Assembly (NCBI GenBank): GCA_002633025.1 | Contig: NMRB01001187.1 | Span: 61,848-125,847 of the forward strand | Direction of reading: 5' to 3' | Source: Notospermus geniculatus | Taxonomy: Eukaryota; Nemertea; Pilidiophora; Heteronemertea; Lineidae | DNA: 64,000 nucleotides | Part shown: in pieces, positions 32,046 to 44,430 of the stretch | Layout: the number at the start of each line of letters is the position of its first letter | Numbering within the stretch: the first letter of the stretch is position 1 | The notes under the pieces: generated by a model | Told to the model about the DNA's origin: nothing | Database searches by the model: none | Seen by the model: the letters and a program-made list of their open reading frames with translations, nothing else | Position numbers and translations under genes: made by a program

Positions 32046-33085
32046 TATAGTTTAATAGAGGTAATACACAATGTGAGTTTCTAATGAAATCGACACTGGG
32101 CAGTGAATGGGTTAAGCAATTAAAATTGAACTCAACGAAAGCGAAACCTTAATACATGCCCTAGATTCCCATCTGGTTTACTATAGATAAGAATTTTTAA
32201 AGTACCAGGCCTACCTAGATGTATATTTCTTAGAGAGGAAATAGACATACCAAAGACTGTACAGTAGGTTACACGTATACAACTTACTACATGTACCTGC
32301 AGTACAGACTGATATCAACTGGACATACTGTGTATGTCTGGCTTACAAGAGGTACTAGGGTACTCTGACTTTGGCTATAGGCCTGGTGTTAATTTCAGAT
32401 AACGATTGAAGAGGCAAGGATTGATTGACGGTCGATGCTGGTAACCTCTATGGACCTGGAGAGACTGGACTCGGCGGGCTCATGGACCACACGGACATGG
32501 TCACGGAGATGCCGGCATGGCGGCAGATTTGCTGAAGTCATCAGAACGAAGCCGAGTGGAGTAAAACAATGTGGTAAGTACAAAACCTTCCAACCGAGGA
32601 CCTTTTTTTACGAAGCACCAGTAAATGCCAGACTGGGGACCCAGTCGCTCTGTCTGTGGAGTGTAGTCGGCGGGCGGAGCGATACACTGACTGGGGCCCG
32701 AGTCTAGTAAATCCAGACCACGTCCCCGAAAATCTATGGTCCGCGTTCCGCTGATCCGTCCTTGGCAGCCAGAATGGGGACCTGGTTATTCATTTTCTGG
32801 GAAATCCAGCATCACGGTGCTTTTTGTGAATATATTCATGGTATTTGCATTTGGATGTACTTGAATAACTTGTGTTGCTCGTGCATGTCGAAGACGTAGG
32901 CTACCTCCGAAACACAGTAGGATATAGGCCACTAGGAGCGTTCCGAAGGTGAAATAATGCCCGGCCGCAGTCGCCTGAGGGTTGGATTTGACGAGGCAGC
33001 TTTTCCGTCAGACAGTGGGGGAACACTCACAGATGGGGAACATTCAGAAACACTACACCGGTTGCCTCGTCGAATACAGACCATT

Positions 33086-33231
33086 AGGGAGGTTTAGAAA
33101 TCAGACGATAAACGGAAACGTTAACGACAACGTTTGTACCGAAAATGCAATATAAAATCTGGTGAATGTGTAGTATGAAAAATAACGTTGTCGTAAAGTT
33201 TACGTTTATCGTTTGATTTCTAAACCTCCGT
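33086..33231. mobile_element. MITE with AGGGAGGTTTAG ends, block copy 1
   Basis: Left AGGGAGGTTTAGAAATCAGA followed by CGATAAACG and AACGACAACG; right end complementary up to CTAAACCTCCGT. Identical copy at 40,821-40,966. The outermost AGGGAGGTTT resembles the ends of the 28-kb and 48.6-kb foldback family. Confidence 0.7.
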
Positions 33232-33574
33232 ATTATTGTAGAAATCCCGTACCAAACGTTCTGACGGTTTCTGATCAACAATTTCGCTATGAGAACTTCC
33301 GTTCAGGGATGGAGGTTATAAGTTCATATTCTTACGGTGCATGCCTACGCTCAGTTGTAGCCTACTTCAGAATGCTAACTTGAGAAAGCCCGAGTGCATG
33401 AAGCAGGTACGCGCATACCTTTGGTTCTATTTACAGGCATTTATAGCATTTGCTTAAGCTAAGTTTAGATGTACGAACAGCGAGGTAGTTTCTTGGTACT
33501 GAGGTACATTTAAAGCCCCACTGTATTGAATTTTACGCCATTTTCATAGTCCATCTGGCAGAGGTGTCCACTAA

Positions 33575-33722
33575 GGTGAGGCGCACATTGGCGGCAAATC
33601 CAGATGCGGTAGGGGTGTTTTTAAAGTCGACTGTCCCAACGCTGAAGGACTCGTCATTTAGCCGGGTCAGTCGACTTTAAAAACATCCCTACCACATTGA
33701 GATTTGCCGTCAGTGTGCGTCT
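33575..33722. mobile_element. Inverted-repeat element, block copy 1
   Basis: Arms of about 50 bases: GGCAAATCCAGATGCGGTAG followed by GGGTGTTTTTAAAGTCGACTG, mirrored after a short loop. Repeated at 41,310-41,457, and partly again at 42,007-42,117 after the single N. Confidence 0.75.
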
Positions 33723-33811
33723 AGCCTGAGAGAGTTCCCACTATGTTCGAACCGTCGACATCAAGCATGTCAAATATCAAGTATTCATTGTGCACTAGCC
33801 CCAGATCAAGT

Positions 33812-34944
33812 GGTATTGAATTTTGAATTTGAATTTATTTGCTCAGCAAATAGACATTTGCGTAGAGCACAAGATATTGGTACATTTAAGTACATACATT
33901 TTACAACAAGATGGCTTAATATCATACTGCCGTGCCCCGGGATCAAGCCCCGCTCAGTCAAAGTATTCGTCGCTAGAAGTTTAAGTTATTAACAACATTT
34001 CAAACATACAACAGGCCGGGCCACACAAGGATCCCCGGGCACGGCAGCGTACATCAATAGACAACTCACACCCTAGCTCTTTTAATAAAGATTGCTAATT
34101 TCTTTAGCGTACCAACCGAGGCATTGAAAAGGTTAACATATCTAAATAAATCAGGACTTCTACGGTAGTAAGCGGGAATAAACTTATTTCTATCATTTGC
34201 GTAGTGGGTACATGCCAAAGTAAAATGGATTTCATCGCCAATAGCTCCAGAATGACATTTATCGCATAGGCGTTGATCCCTTGGAACATTCGCATGCCTC
34301 CCTGTCTCAATCGGTAACTTGTGATTGCCACATCGAAATCTACAAAGAACAATTCTCTGGTAACTGGGTAACGAAACCAAATAGTCTTCAAATCCCCATG
34401 CCCTCTTCACCTCCCTATACACAGTAGCTTTTGAACATTCTCTTAAATACTCATACCACTCTTGTACAAACTGGTCTTGTAGTATTCTTTTAACAGTAAC
34501 CGTAAGATACTTTGGGCTCGGAAACTGGTGGGTCAACCAGATTCCACCAAGTCCACATCCTTCAAGTATTTCTTTAATACTAGTTAACCATTTCGAGTAT
34601 TTACCTCGAGTGTGTCTATTGTAAACTAACTGGTACAATCTATTTGCAATAGTGCCTTCCTGACATACTATCTTTGCCCAGAAGCTAATCATCTTCACCT
34701 TAATGCCAATATTCAGTGGAAAGCGTCCTAGCTCACCGTACACCATATAATTAACTGTCGAGCGCTTAAGTTTGAGTAGGTATTTACAGAAAATTAAATG
34801 CAGCCTCTCAATTTGCTTTAAATTTTCAAACCCCCATATCTCACTGCTAAATGTAAGTATAGGTAATACCATCGAGTCAAATAATTGGAGCGCCACATCA
34901 ACGTCTAAGGACTGAGTCTGAACATAATTCAATACACAGAACAT
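33812..34944 (-). mobile_element. 3' part of a non-LTR (LINE) retrotransposon
   Basis: Minus-strand element whose 3' end (33,812) has a TTTTGAATTTGAATTT-type short repeat tail on the plus strand and about 250 bases of 3' untranslated sequence. Its coding part runs into the gap at 34,945. The insertion point is defined by the empty site at 42,530/42,531, where the same flank (cagatcaagt) continues without the element. Confidence 0.8.
34066..34944 (-). CDS. Reverse transcriptase (LINE ORF2), C-terminal part
   Basis: A 292-codon open frame in antisense orientation, open at its 5' side into the N gap. It starts within the region after the reverse-transcriptase catalytic core (LFDSMVLPILTFSSEIWGFE) and continues with IERLHLIFCKYLLKLKRST, a stretch typical of CR1/L2/Jockey-like LINE ORF2 proteins. 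Near the C-terminus is a cysteine/histidine cluster (CDKCHSGAIGDEIHFTLACTHY: C-x2-C-x8-H-x4-C). The FADD-type catalytic motif and the endonuclease domain are not in the window. A shorter copy cut by a single N lies at 41,800-41,962. Autonomous activity cannot be judged. Confidence 0.8.
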   Translation of the reverse strand: MFCVLNYVQTQSLDVDVALQLFDSMVLPILTFSSEIWGFENLKQIERLHLIFCKYLLKLKRSTVNYMVYGELGRFPLNIGIKVKMISFWAKIVCQEGTIANRLYQLVYNRHTRGKYSKWLTSIKEILEGCGLGGIWLTHQFPSPKYLTVTVKRILQDQFVQEWYEYLRECSKATVYREVKRAWGFEDYLVSLPSYQRIVLCRFRCGNHKLPIETGRHANVPRDQRLCDKCHSGAIGDEIHFTLACTHYANDRNKFIPAYYRRSPDLFRYVNLFNASVGTLKKLAIFIKRARV

Positions 34945-35207
34945 NNNNNNNNNNNNNNNNNNNNNNNNNNNNNNNNNNNNNNNNNNNNNNNNNNNNNNNN
35001 NNNNNNNNNNNNNNNNNNNNNNNNNNNNNNNNNNNNNNNNNNNNNNNNNNNNNNNNNNNNNNNNNNNNNNNNNNNNNNNNNNNNNNNNNNNNNNNNNNNN
35101 NNNNNNNNNNNNNNNNNNNNNNNNNNNNNNNNNNNNNNNNNNNNNNNNNNNNNNNNNNNNNNNNNNNNNNNNNNNNNNNNNNNNNNNNNNNNNNNNNNNN
35201 NNNNNNN
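34945..35207. other. Assembly gap (263 N)
   Basis: Gap between the two copies of the large block. The left side ends inside LINE ORF2, and the right side starts inside the 204-bp hairpin tandem repeat. Confidence 0.98.
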
Positions 35208-37344
35208 CAGAGCTAAGGATTTGATGAGTTTATTAATGATATTGAAATCGACATCGGCCGCTTGCAGTCAAATGGTTAAAGATGGCTAGAAGAGTAATCT
35301 GTCATATAAAAAGATTTGCGATCCTAGATACTGATACTGCTGTCATTTGGGCAGATACCATGGCAACGGGAGTCTGCTTGGTATCAGAACACTTACCATG
35401 AAATGTACGAGGGTTCTAGTCGGCCGTATATACTCGTCACTTTTATTGTCTGCTGTCTCGGCCTCGTCAGGAAGATTTTTCTGGTATCGTAACTATGGTT
35501 TCCATGTCTGCGCTGAGGTCCCGGTGTGACAGGGATCTAAGTCCCTCTGGAATCTTAGTCCGGTTTTATTGTTCAACGAGGGATTAGGATATATGGCTAT
35601 AGAGACCATGACTATTCGAACACGGCCATACAATGCGGCTTTTGTATCATAAAGGAATCAAGCATAAAGGTTTAGCTGCGAACGATGAAGTAACTGAGGG
35701 ATGCACTTCATGTGTTGCCACCAGATGTCTCTCAATACCTGAATTTTAGCTAGCCTATTCAAATGTACACAGATGACCCTGCGCTCTTATCGTAATCGTG
35801 GGAATCTCATTAATTCAGTCCTTTTGTATCATAAGATCAACCAGTCTGGCATCGTGCGATTTTAGACCGCAGATGCATTCAAATAATTGCAGTGTAAAAT
35901 ATTACACACAAAAATGTCTTTAGAAAAAATTTCATGAGGCATCTGTTGTATTGTTAAGGAATAACAAATCACTACTTGGAGCTCTACATAAACTTGAGGT
36001 GAAACGGTCAAAAATTAGTATATATTCATGCGCACTGTATAACACACGTGTCTTGGAAACCCCGAAGTAGTCCGTAGCCATCTCCAGAGATTAGTGGAGC
36101 GACCTACAACCTCGGCCCGAGCGTAACGAATCTCTGGGTACGAGATTCATTGGCGTGATTTCTGTAGCCATTTTTTCGTGACACACCGTAAAGCTTCGCG
36201 GAATCGTTCGACAAATATCACAGATTATAAAAAACGTCAGATAAAACGCCCTACATCAATAGAACCATTGGGATATTACATATTTCCTGATGTTTCACGC
36301 AAAACAAATAACCTGTCATGGTAACCAATATCAAAAGCGAGAACCTCTTCAGTCAAGGAGGTAGGAAAGTACTCGACGTGAATCATGGCACGTGACGTGC
36401 TGATTTGATGAGGTGGGCCCGCAGACAACCTGTCCAATAATATAAGCACTCATGTAAATATATCAAACCCTGTCCACTTTTATAACAACCCATGAGACGA
36501 AGTACATACATGTATGAAGTGAGCGGAATATACAGTGTGTGTACGTCTGTGTAGGCCTATAGCGCTCTGTTGTCGAGATTACACACGTGCGGCGCCCGTG
36601 GCGGACAAACGGAAGCCCCGTTTATTAACCAGCTAATATTGATCAAGTGGGCGATGAGGGGCGAACGCTGAGTACTGATCAAGAAATGAGGAAAAAGCCA
36701 GCGCGTGTTTTCTAGCGTTGAGATGGAAGGTGTGTCTTTTGATCTCAGATTTTTGCCGATCCCTTGAGGTGAAGTGGAAGCAATTAATTTGTCTGTTGTT
36801 TTGGTATCCGGGGAGAACAGAGGCGGGTTGCATTCTAAAAAAAATTGAGTCGAGACCCGGTGTAACATAATTTTTTCAAATTATGTCATGAAAATATTTC
36901 AACAAATTTAGCTGTAAAAATGATAAGGGCATATTCCATACACATCAATCTCAGATCAACCTATATAAGCACGAATTTCGTGGCCATCCCTAATTTGACG
37001 TACCAACCAAATTACAAAAATAATTAACTCCGGGGCTGCTATCTACGGGACAACAATGTCCAGTCTGAGCAGACGACCTTTAATCAAAATGGAGGGCACT
37101 CGACGGAGGATTCCTTGATGAGATTAATCTGCTGTTGACGCGGGAACGACGCGTCGAGCACAAAATGATGATTTCGCTCCTAATTACATTATTCGGCAGG
37201 AACTTTATGGAAATCGAAATTGGTTTCGTTTTGAGAGTAATAATGAATCTAGTCACGAGTCGTTGTCGCCCTGGTGAAATCGCGATGACTTTCGTTGTGT
37301 GTTATCCGTTGTACATTGCCAGGGGCGCTTTCTCCTACGTCAAG

Positions 37345-37620
37345 ATTAGCCCTGATAGCCTTGAGGTTACTAGGCCTGCTTAGCAAGCGGCAAGACCCGG
37401 GTTCGAATCCAGTCTGGGCCATATGGGATTAATCATCCCTGGCTTTTCACTTTCGCGGCATGGGGCAGTAAGCCGTCGTGCCTTGTACCTTGTACCTTTG
37501 CAAGGGCAAGTGAAAGACCCCATCCAAGTGAGGAACATGAGTAGCTTGAGATGGCCTCTTCCGTACTTACCAGGGTCAATAATGCTATGGCTTCGGCCCT
37601 GAGGGGAAAATACAATACAA
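37345..37620 (+). mobile_element. tRNA-derived SINE (complete)
   Basis: Head AGCCCTGATAGCCTTGAGGTT and GGGTTCGAATCC, complete body, and tail ctatggcttcggccctgag followed by an A-rich end (gggaaaatacaatacaacac). A second SINE of another head type starts at 37,642. Confidence 0.8.
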
Positions 37621-37641
37621 CACAACACGATATCCCATCCT

Positions 37642-37800
37642 TTGGCTGTCAGAGTGGCGCAGTGCGCCAGTCACCTCTAGGTTTCGGGGCTCGATCTCCA
37701 GTCAAACCCATTCGTCGTAGGCCAACTAGCAGCCCAGGTTTTTCCCGACTCCGGTTTCCTCCTGTTGAACACTTCAAACTTCGATGACATATCCCACAGA
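37642..37800 (+). mobile_element. tRNA-derived SINE (second head type)
   Basis: GGCTGTCAGAGTGGCGCAGT and GGGGCTCGATCTCC (B box), followed by a body with cccgactccggtttcctcc. Present only in block copy 2. Confidence 0.6.
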
Positions 37801-39342
37801 GAGAGGTCAATGTCTTCTCATTTTCGTTTACGTTCTCAAGGCAAATCGTAACCTCCCTATTAATGCTTTGCACGGTACATCCATCTCCAAATGTATTGCA
37901 TTATTTAACATCGGGTGAGCGAAAGGCAAAATGTCACCGTCAGCTGTCATTAGATGAACAATCCAGATCATAACTCATCTCATTACAGGAGAAATTAGCC
38001 TCCCCATACTCCCTTTGTTCCCAGTCGTCGTTAGGCATAATTTAATTAGTCACGTGATTGCTTCGCGTAATTTAATTGATCACGTGATTAGATGGGAGTG
38101 TTACTGACAGTTGATTTAACGCCATCCAAGTGTAGGCCTATTTTCTTCCTTGGTAAACGCAAGTGTCTCCGAATCAGTGGGAGTGCAGTTGATTGAAAGA
38201 AGAGCTGTTCTCTACATTACAGTGAACTTGATAGTACATGAGAGAGCTGTTCCTTGAATGAATCATCTTCCCTCTGATTACAAGTTGAGATTTGACTTTT
38301 CCGTTGGCGGGAAGAAAATTGAGGATAGTTTCTTACCATCTGTGGTCTCGCGATGATCTCACCACTGGTGAGACTGTCAGATATTTCGTTTCATTCCCCA
38401 CGTTACCTTATCGTGGTCGGTGTTTTAGTGCCTACTGAAAGTCATAACTAAAATGTGGAAGAGGGTGGTCCTCCTTGGCTAACCGATATCGACGAAGTGT
38501 CTGATGAGGAGGTCCACATTTCCTCATGTTGGTCCATGTTTTACTGCCGACCAGAGAGTTATAACTAAAACGTGGAACGACACTGTCCTAGCTCGTCGGC
38601 CTACCGATATTGACGAAGTTTCGGAAAGGAGGGCCAAACTTACCTCAGTGTGGTCCGTGTTTTAGGCATTCCCAGAAAGTTGCAAGTAAAACGTGAAACA
38701 GCGGGGTCCTCGGAGGCCTACTAAGCTGTAACTAAAATGTGGAACGGCACGGTCCTCGCACCGACATCACCACGGTTGTGATGGGGATGGAGGGGGCACC
38801 GGAGCTCTATAGAGCTCTATAGAGAAAAGAAACAAGATACGTAGTGGCCTCGCAAACTATCGAGTTTGTAGCTAAGATTGCGCACCCCGGTAACGTAATT
38901 CCATCCCTGCATATTTCCCCTCGGCGCGGCCTAACTTAATTTCGACCAATTTGCCACTGATGGACGAACGCCATAATTCCCTAATACGATAAATGCACAA
39001 TTTTGGTGATGTTGGCAAAAGTGCACGCTCGTGGATAATGTGATTAAAATTGTGTCGTGGATTTGTTCGGCAGATGGGACTTTTAGGCTGTGCGCATATT
39101 GGGGAGGTGCACTTTAAAATATAGGTTGAAACCTTTTGCAAATTATACTAGAATGTGACTCAATATTGCACAGTCCCTCATAAATGCCCCCCCCCCAAGT
39201 CATCAGGACCAAAATGTTCTATGACGTATCCTGATGAAAATTTTCTTCTTGGAAAATTTGTGTGAGATGGTGCAGTTAAGCCTTCACTTTTGTTTAAACC
39301 TTGAACATGTAAAAAATGTGAATGGCACCAGAAATTACCTGC

Positions 39343-39560
39343 CACATACGTAGAAGATATTCATTGGAAAGCTCTCGCTGAGTACTTTCCAATGAATACC
39401 TATGTGACAGGGTTTCTGTAACACCTGAAGTCTGTCACATAGGTATTCATTGGAAAGAATACCTATGTGACAGGGTTTCTGTAACACCTGAAACCCTGTC
39501 GCAATTATATTCATTGGAAAGCTCTTATTGAGCACTTTCCAATGAATACCATGACAGGGT
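39343..39560. repeat. Hairpin repeat family, block copy 2
   Basis: Same three hairpins as 31,580-31,797. Confidence 0.8.
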
Positions 39561-39615
39561 CTCTGTATAGTTTAATAGATATCCAAAAAACAGCACAAAA
39601 ACGACACACAGTATA

Positions 39616-39808
39616 CAATAAATCGGAAAGTCGTCTCCGAATATTTTGCAAATTTTCGACCCCAATGGGGGTCTTCCTCAGGCGCTATGTAGAAGAGATC
39701 CCAGAGATCCCATTCACCTCTGGGATCTCTTCTACATAGCGCCTGAGGAAGACCCCGATTGGGGTCGAACATTTGCGAAATATTCGGAGACGACTTTCTG
39801 ATTTATTG
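39616..39808. mobile_element. 193-bp foldback element, block copy 2
   Basis: Identical to 31,853-32,045 by inspection. Confidence 0.8.
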
Positions 39809-40820
39809 TATAGTTTAATAGAGGTAATACACAATGTGAGTTTCTAATGAAATCGACACTGGGCAGTGAATGGGTTAAGCAATTAAAATTGAACTCAACG
39901 AAAGCGAAACCTTAATACATGCCCTAGATTCCCATCTGGTTTACTATAGATAAGAATTTTTAAAGTACCAGGCCTACCTAGATGTATATTTCTTAGAGAG
40001 GAAATAGACATACCAAAGGCCGTACAGTGGGCTACACGTATACAACTTACTACATGTACCTGCAGTACAGACCGATATCAACTGGACATACTGTGTATGT
40101 CTGGCTTACAAGAGGTACTAGCTACTCTGACTTTGGCTATAGGCCTGGTGTTAATTTCAGATAACGATTGAAGAGGCAAGGAATGATTGGTGGTCGATGT
40201 TGGTAACCTCTATGGACCTGGAGAGACTGGACTGGACTCATGGACCACAAGGACATGATTACGGGGTTGCCGGCGGATTTGCTGAAGTCATCAGAAGCCG
40301 AGTGGTAAGTACAAAACCTTCCAACCGAGGACCTTTTTTTACGAAGCACCAGTAAATGCCAGACTCGGGACCCAGTCGGTGTATCGCTCTGTGGAGTGTA
40401 GTCGGCGGGCGGAGCGATACACTGACTGGGGCCCGAGTTTAGTAAATCCAGACCACGTCCCCGAAAATCTATGGTCCGCGTTCCGCTGATCCGTCCTTGG
40501 CAGCCAGAATGGGGACCTGGTTATTCATTTTCTGGGAAATCCAGCATCACGGTGCTTTTTGTGAATATATTCATGGTATTTGCATTTGGATGTACTTGAA
40601 TAACTTGTGTTGCTCGTGCATGTCGAAGACGTAGGCTACCTCCGAAACACAGTAGGATATAGGCCACTAGGAGCGTTCCGAAGGTGAAATAATGCCCGGC
40701 CGCAGTCGCCTGAGGGTTGGATTTGACGAGGCAGCTTTTCCGTCAGACAGTGGGGGAACACTCACAGATGGGGAACATTCAGAAACACTACACCGGTTGC
40801 CTCGTCGAATACAGACCATT

Positions 40821-40966
40821 AGGGAGGTTTAGAAATCAGACGATAAACGGAAACGTTAACGACAACGTTTGTACCGAAAATGCAATATAAAATCTGGTGA
40901 ATGTGTAGTATGAAAAATAACGTTGTCGTAAAGTTTACGTTTATCGTTTGATTTCTAAACCTCCGT
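40821..40966. mobile_element. MITE with AGGGAGGTTTAG ends, block copy 2
   Basis: Copy of 33,086-33,231. Confidence 0.7.
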
Positions 40967-41309
40967 ATTATTGTAGAAATCCCGTACCAAACGTTCTGAC
41001 GGTTTCTGATCAACAATTTCGCTATGAGAACTTCCGTTCAGGGATGGAGGTTATAAGTTCATATTCTTACGGTGCATGCCTACGCTCAGTTGTAGCCTAC
41101 TTCAGAATGCTAACTTGAGAAAGCCCGAGTGCATGAAGCAGGTACGCGCATACCTTTGGTTCTATTTACAGGCATTTATAGCATTTGCTTAAGCTAAGTT
41201 TAGATGTACGAACAGCGAGGTAGTTTCTTGGTACTGAGGTACATTTAAAGCCCCACTGTATTGAATTTTACGCCATTTTCATAGTCCATCTGGCAGAGGT
41301 GTCCACTAA

Positions 41310-41457
41310 GGTGAGGCGCACATTGGCGGCAAATCCAGATGCGGTAGGGGTGTTTTTAAAGTCGACTGTCCCAACGCTGAAGGACTCGTCATTTAGCCGG
41401 GTCAGTCGACTTTAAAAACATCCCTACCACATTGAGATTTGCCGTCAGTGTGCGTCT
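41310..41457. mobile_element. Inverted-repeat element, block copy 2
   Basis: Copy of 33,575-33,722. Confidence 0.75.
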
Positions 41458-41546
41458 AGCCTGAGAGAGTTCCCACTATGTTCGAACCGTCGACATCAAG
41501 CATGTCAAATATCAAGTATTCATTGTGCACTAGCCCCAGATCAAGT

Positions 41547-41962
41547 GGTATTGAATTTTGAATTTGAATTTATTTGCTCAGCAAATAGACATTTGCGTAG
41601 AGCACAAGATATTGGTACATTTAAGTACATACATTTTACAACAAGATGGCTTAATATCATACTGCCGTGCCCCGGGATCAAGCCCCGCTCAGTCAAAGTA
41701 TTCGTCGCTAGAAGTTTAAGTTATTAACAACATTTCAAACATACAACAGGCCGGGCCACACAAGGATCCCCGGGCACGGCAGCGTACATCAATAGACAAC
41801 TCACACCCTAGCTCTTTTAATAAAGATTGCTAATTTCTTTAGCGTACCAACCGAGGCATTGAAAAGGTTAACATATCTAAATAAATCAGGACTTCTACGG
41901 TAGTAAGCGGGAATAAACTTATTTCTATCATTTGCGTAGTGGGTACATGCCAAAGTAAAATG
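41547..41962 (-). mobile_element. LINE 3' end, block copy 2
   Basis: Same 3' tail, untranslated region and last codons of ORF2 as 33,812-34,230, interrupted by the N at 41,964. Confidence 0.8.
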
Positions 41963-41964
41963 GN

Positions 41965-42535
41965 TAAGTCAAACTTTAGACTTAAGATTCTTTGTGAAAC
42001 TGGGCCCAGATGCGGTAGGGGTGTTTTTAAAGTCGACTGACCCAACGCTGAAGGACTCGTCATTCAGCCGGGTCAGTCGACTTTAAAAACACCCCTACCC
42101 CATCGGGATTTGCCGTCTGTAGCCGTGGTTACACAACATAAAATCCCCGGGTTTTTTGGCGGTCACACCTATGAATTGCCGGGCTTCAAGAAACCCGTGT
42201 CTGAAAACACGGGTTTTTGAGACACGGCAAACTCGCCGTGCTTTTCGAAATCCCCGTGTTTTTGTGTGCCAATACAGAAATGACCGAAGAGTCAGTGCAT
42301 GCAGCGCAACTGTCGCCGGGCTACTCAATTACAAGGTAGCGGTGTGACCTTTCGCCGGGGTTTTCGTACACACGGGTTTGACACGGATCTGGAAAAACAC
42401 GGGTATTTTCAACAGGTGTAACCTTTAGCTTATGTGCGCCTAGCCTGAGAGAGTTCCCACTATGTTCGAACCGTCGACATCAAGCATGTCAAACATCAAG
42501 TATCCATTGTGCACTAGCCCCAGATCAAGTTCTAA
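41965..42535. repeat. Third partial block copy without the LINE
   Basis: After the N the inverted-repeat element and the flank cctgagagagttcccactatgttcg..gcactagccccagatcaagt are repeated again. They then continue into tctaagtcatcatcg instead of the LINE. This copy also carries an extra insertion (42,117-42,431). Confidence 0.8.
42117..42431. mobile_element. Insertion absent from the other two block copies
   Basis: About 315 bases between gatttgccgtc and tgtgcgcctagcctgag. It has GTGGTTACAC near the left and GGTGTAACC near the right as imperfect inverted ends, and many AACACGGGTTT/CCCGTGTTTT motifs inside. Probable MITE. The open frames in it have no domain. Confidence 0.6.
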
Positions 42536-43180
42536 GTCATCATCGACTTCAGAAATCGACAAAGTGCAAGAAATTGACAATAGGACGATCAGGATCTTTT
42601 GTCCATTTTCCTGCTAATCATTATTCCCCATCCCTGCAGTTCATCCCAATTTTCCTAATCGATTTATACTAATTAACACTAATTGACATCTAAATTGTCA
42701 ATTACTGGAACCGTTTATTGAAATTGCTGCCAGATATATTTTTCAATACGAAGATGTCGAAGGTGACTTACCGTCAGATAAAGGTTCGACCCTTTCTTCA
42801 TGTGACAAGCCCTTTTTAGCTCACCTGATGTGAGCTCTTGTCGTGCTGCAGCGTCCGTCGTCGTTGTCGTTGTTGTTGTCGTCGTCCGTTAGCAGGGCAC
42901 GTTTCCTAACCGCTGGAGCGATTGACCTGAAACTTTGTACATGTATACCTATAGGTCAGATGACCTGTGACACCAAGTTTCTGTCCGATTCGATTTTTGG
43001 CTTGGCCACCAGGTGGCAGAAACCAAAAACACAAAAAGTGCAATAACTCCTGAACTAATGACTGGATCATTTCGAAATTTTTATCACATGTGTATCTAAT
43101 AAGAATACATAAAATATCTAACGGTCCATGGACCATTTCATTTACACTAGCCCGGTTGAACCGTGCAGAGTTCAACCTGG
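42536..43180. other. No gene seen; GTCGTTGTCGTTGTT simple repeat
   Basis: Contains a GTCGTCGTTGTCGTTGTTGT microsatellite (42,850-42,890). The minus-strand frame 42,906-43,175 has no recognised domain. Confidence 0.4.
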
Positions 43181-43289
43181 CCCGACCATCTCCTGAAATA
43201 CATTACAAGTATGTAGGTCATGGAAGTGATGTCAGATTTCGTATTTCGTACTTCGTTTTTCGTCAGATTTGCGAAACCTCCCTAATATT

Positions 43290-44430
43290 TTCCTCGAAGA
43301 GAGATTTCTTAAAACATAAAATGAGAAATGAGCACGTTTAGTCTTGTAATAGAAGTTGGTTAAAAAGGTCATAAATAATTGACGTCTTTTCTTCCATTTT
43401 CATTCTTTGATATCCGAAACGCGAAAACTGCCTCGAAATCGCAGGATTTAATTGATAATTAGGGAGACGTCTCCACAATGGCGTATAGAAACTGTAGGAA
43501 GCCTTCCTATAGCGAGGGAAAGGAGGGTTTTGTTCTCAAATAATGATACATAATATTCCTTTGAGTGGTATCCACTTCTGTGGGTTCGCCACACCGCGAG
43601 AGGAGGATGACAATCGTTTTAACGGGTTCTGTAAGCGTGCGGAGGGCTGGAAGCCCTTCCGACATTGTGCGCGTATCTGAGGAATCCGAACAACTTAAGA
43701 TCTGGTCCGACTCCCACTCCCGCTGCGAATCCGAGGTGTTAAAATTCGGATTTTTCTTGTCGGAGATAAATTTACCACCCGGGCGGGTTCTATTCGTTCT
43801 CCTGAATGAGTAAACACCATTGCTTTGGAAACTCCTGTTGTATTTGATGACGTAGTTCCCATAAAAAGGAAACGTCTCGTCGAAAGATGGTATAACTGCT
43901 CACAGCGCCTCCTAGTGGCGGTAAAAATGGTTAAAATGTAAGGGGGTTTAAATGTACAGCAAGGGTTAGGCATTTTGAGCTCAGATGATCATAAATTACC
44001 CAGCATGACTGTGCACCGCTATCAGCACTAACAACGATCAGCAGATGGTATGTCGTAAACCCTTATTAGCGACCGCCTGACGATAACAATGGCCGCCTGT
44101 GACCAACGGCGTCCCCAGGGAACTCACAACGACGTGATGTTATTACGAATATCTATGGACGTGGCGGAATTATTCCCATGGGGGCGAGGTCTGTTGTCGG
44201 TCTTTGTTGTAAAGTGTGATGGAATTAACGTAAGTTTGCTGACTATCGAGTGGTCGTTGTTTTGATGATATACTTCTCGCGCGGCGTCCAGCCCCTCCAC
44301 GGCCCACAGCAGCCGACCCCAAATGAAATCGACTTAGACGGCAGACCCGTGCAGTCCTCAGCTGAGATCGTCCTGGCCTTGCATGCCAAGAAATTGTGTT
44401 GTACATATTCTATAAAGTATACTTGATTTT
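43290..44430. other. No gene seen
   Basis: Several frames of 75-90 codons on both strands overlap one another, without splice support or domains. Confidence 0.4.

Larger units (their letters stand above)
27160..34230. repeat. Large duplicated block, copy 1
   Basis: Corresponds to 35,208-41,963 over most of its length. Near-identical from about 28,402 (versus 36,169) to 34,230 (versus 41,963), with divergence in the SINE region (29,520-29,960) and at about 32,270-32,580. Copy 1 alone has a SINE plus extra sequence between 27,518 and 27,950. A 263-bp N gap separates the copies. Best explained as two haplotypes assembled in tandem, although a real recent segmental duplication is possible. Confidence 0.8.
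35208..41963. repeat. Large duplicated block, copy 2
   Basis: See copy 1. It starts cagagctaaggatttgatgag, equal to 27,160, and ends in the LINE at the single N (41,964). It has its own differences: no SINE at 35,565, a different SINE arrangement at 37.3-37.8 kb, and a shorter version of the 32.4-32.6 kb segment (40,190-40,305). Confidence 0.8.
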
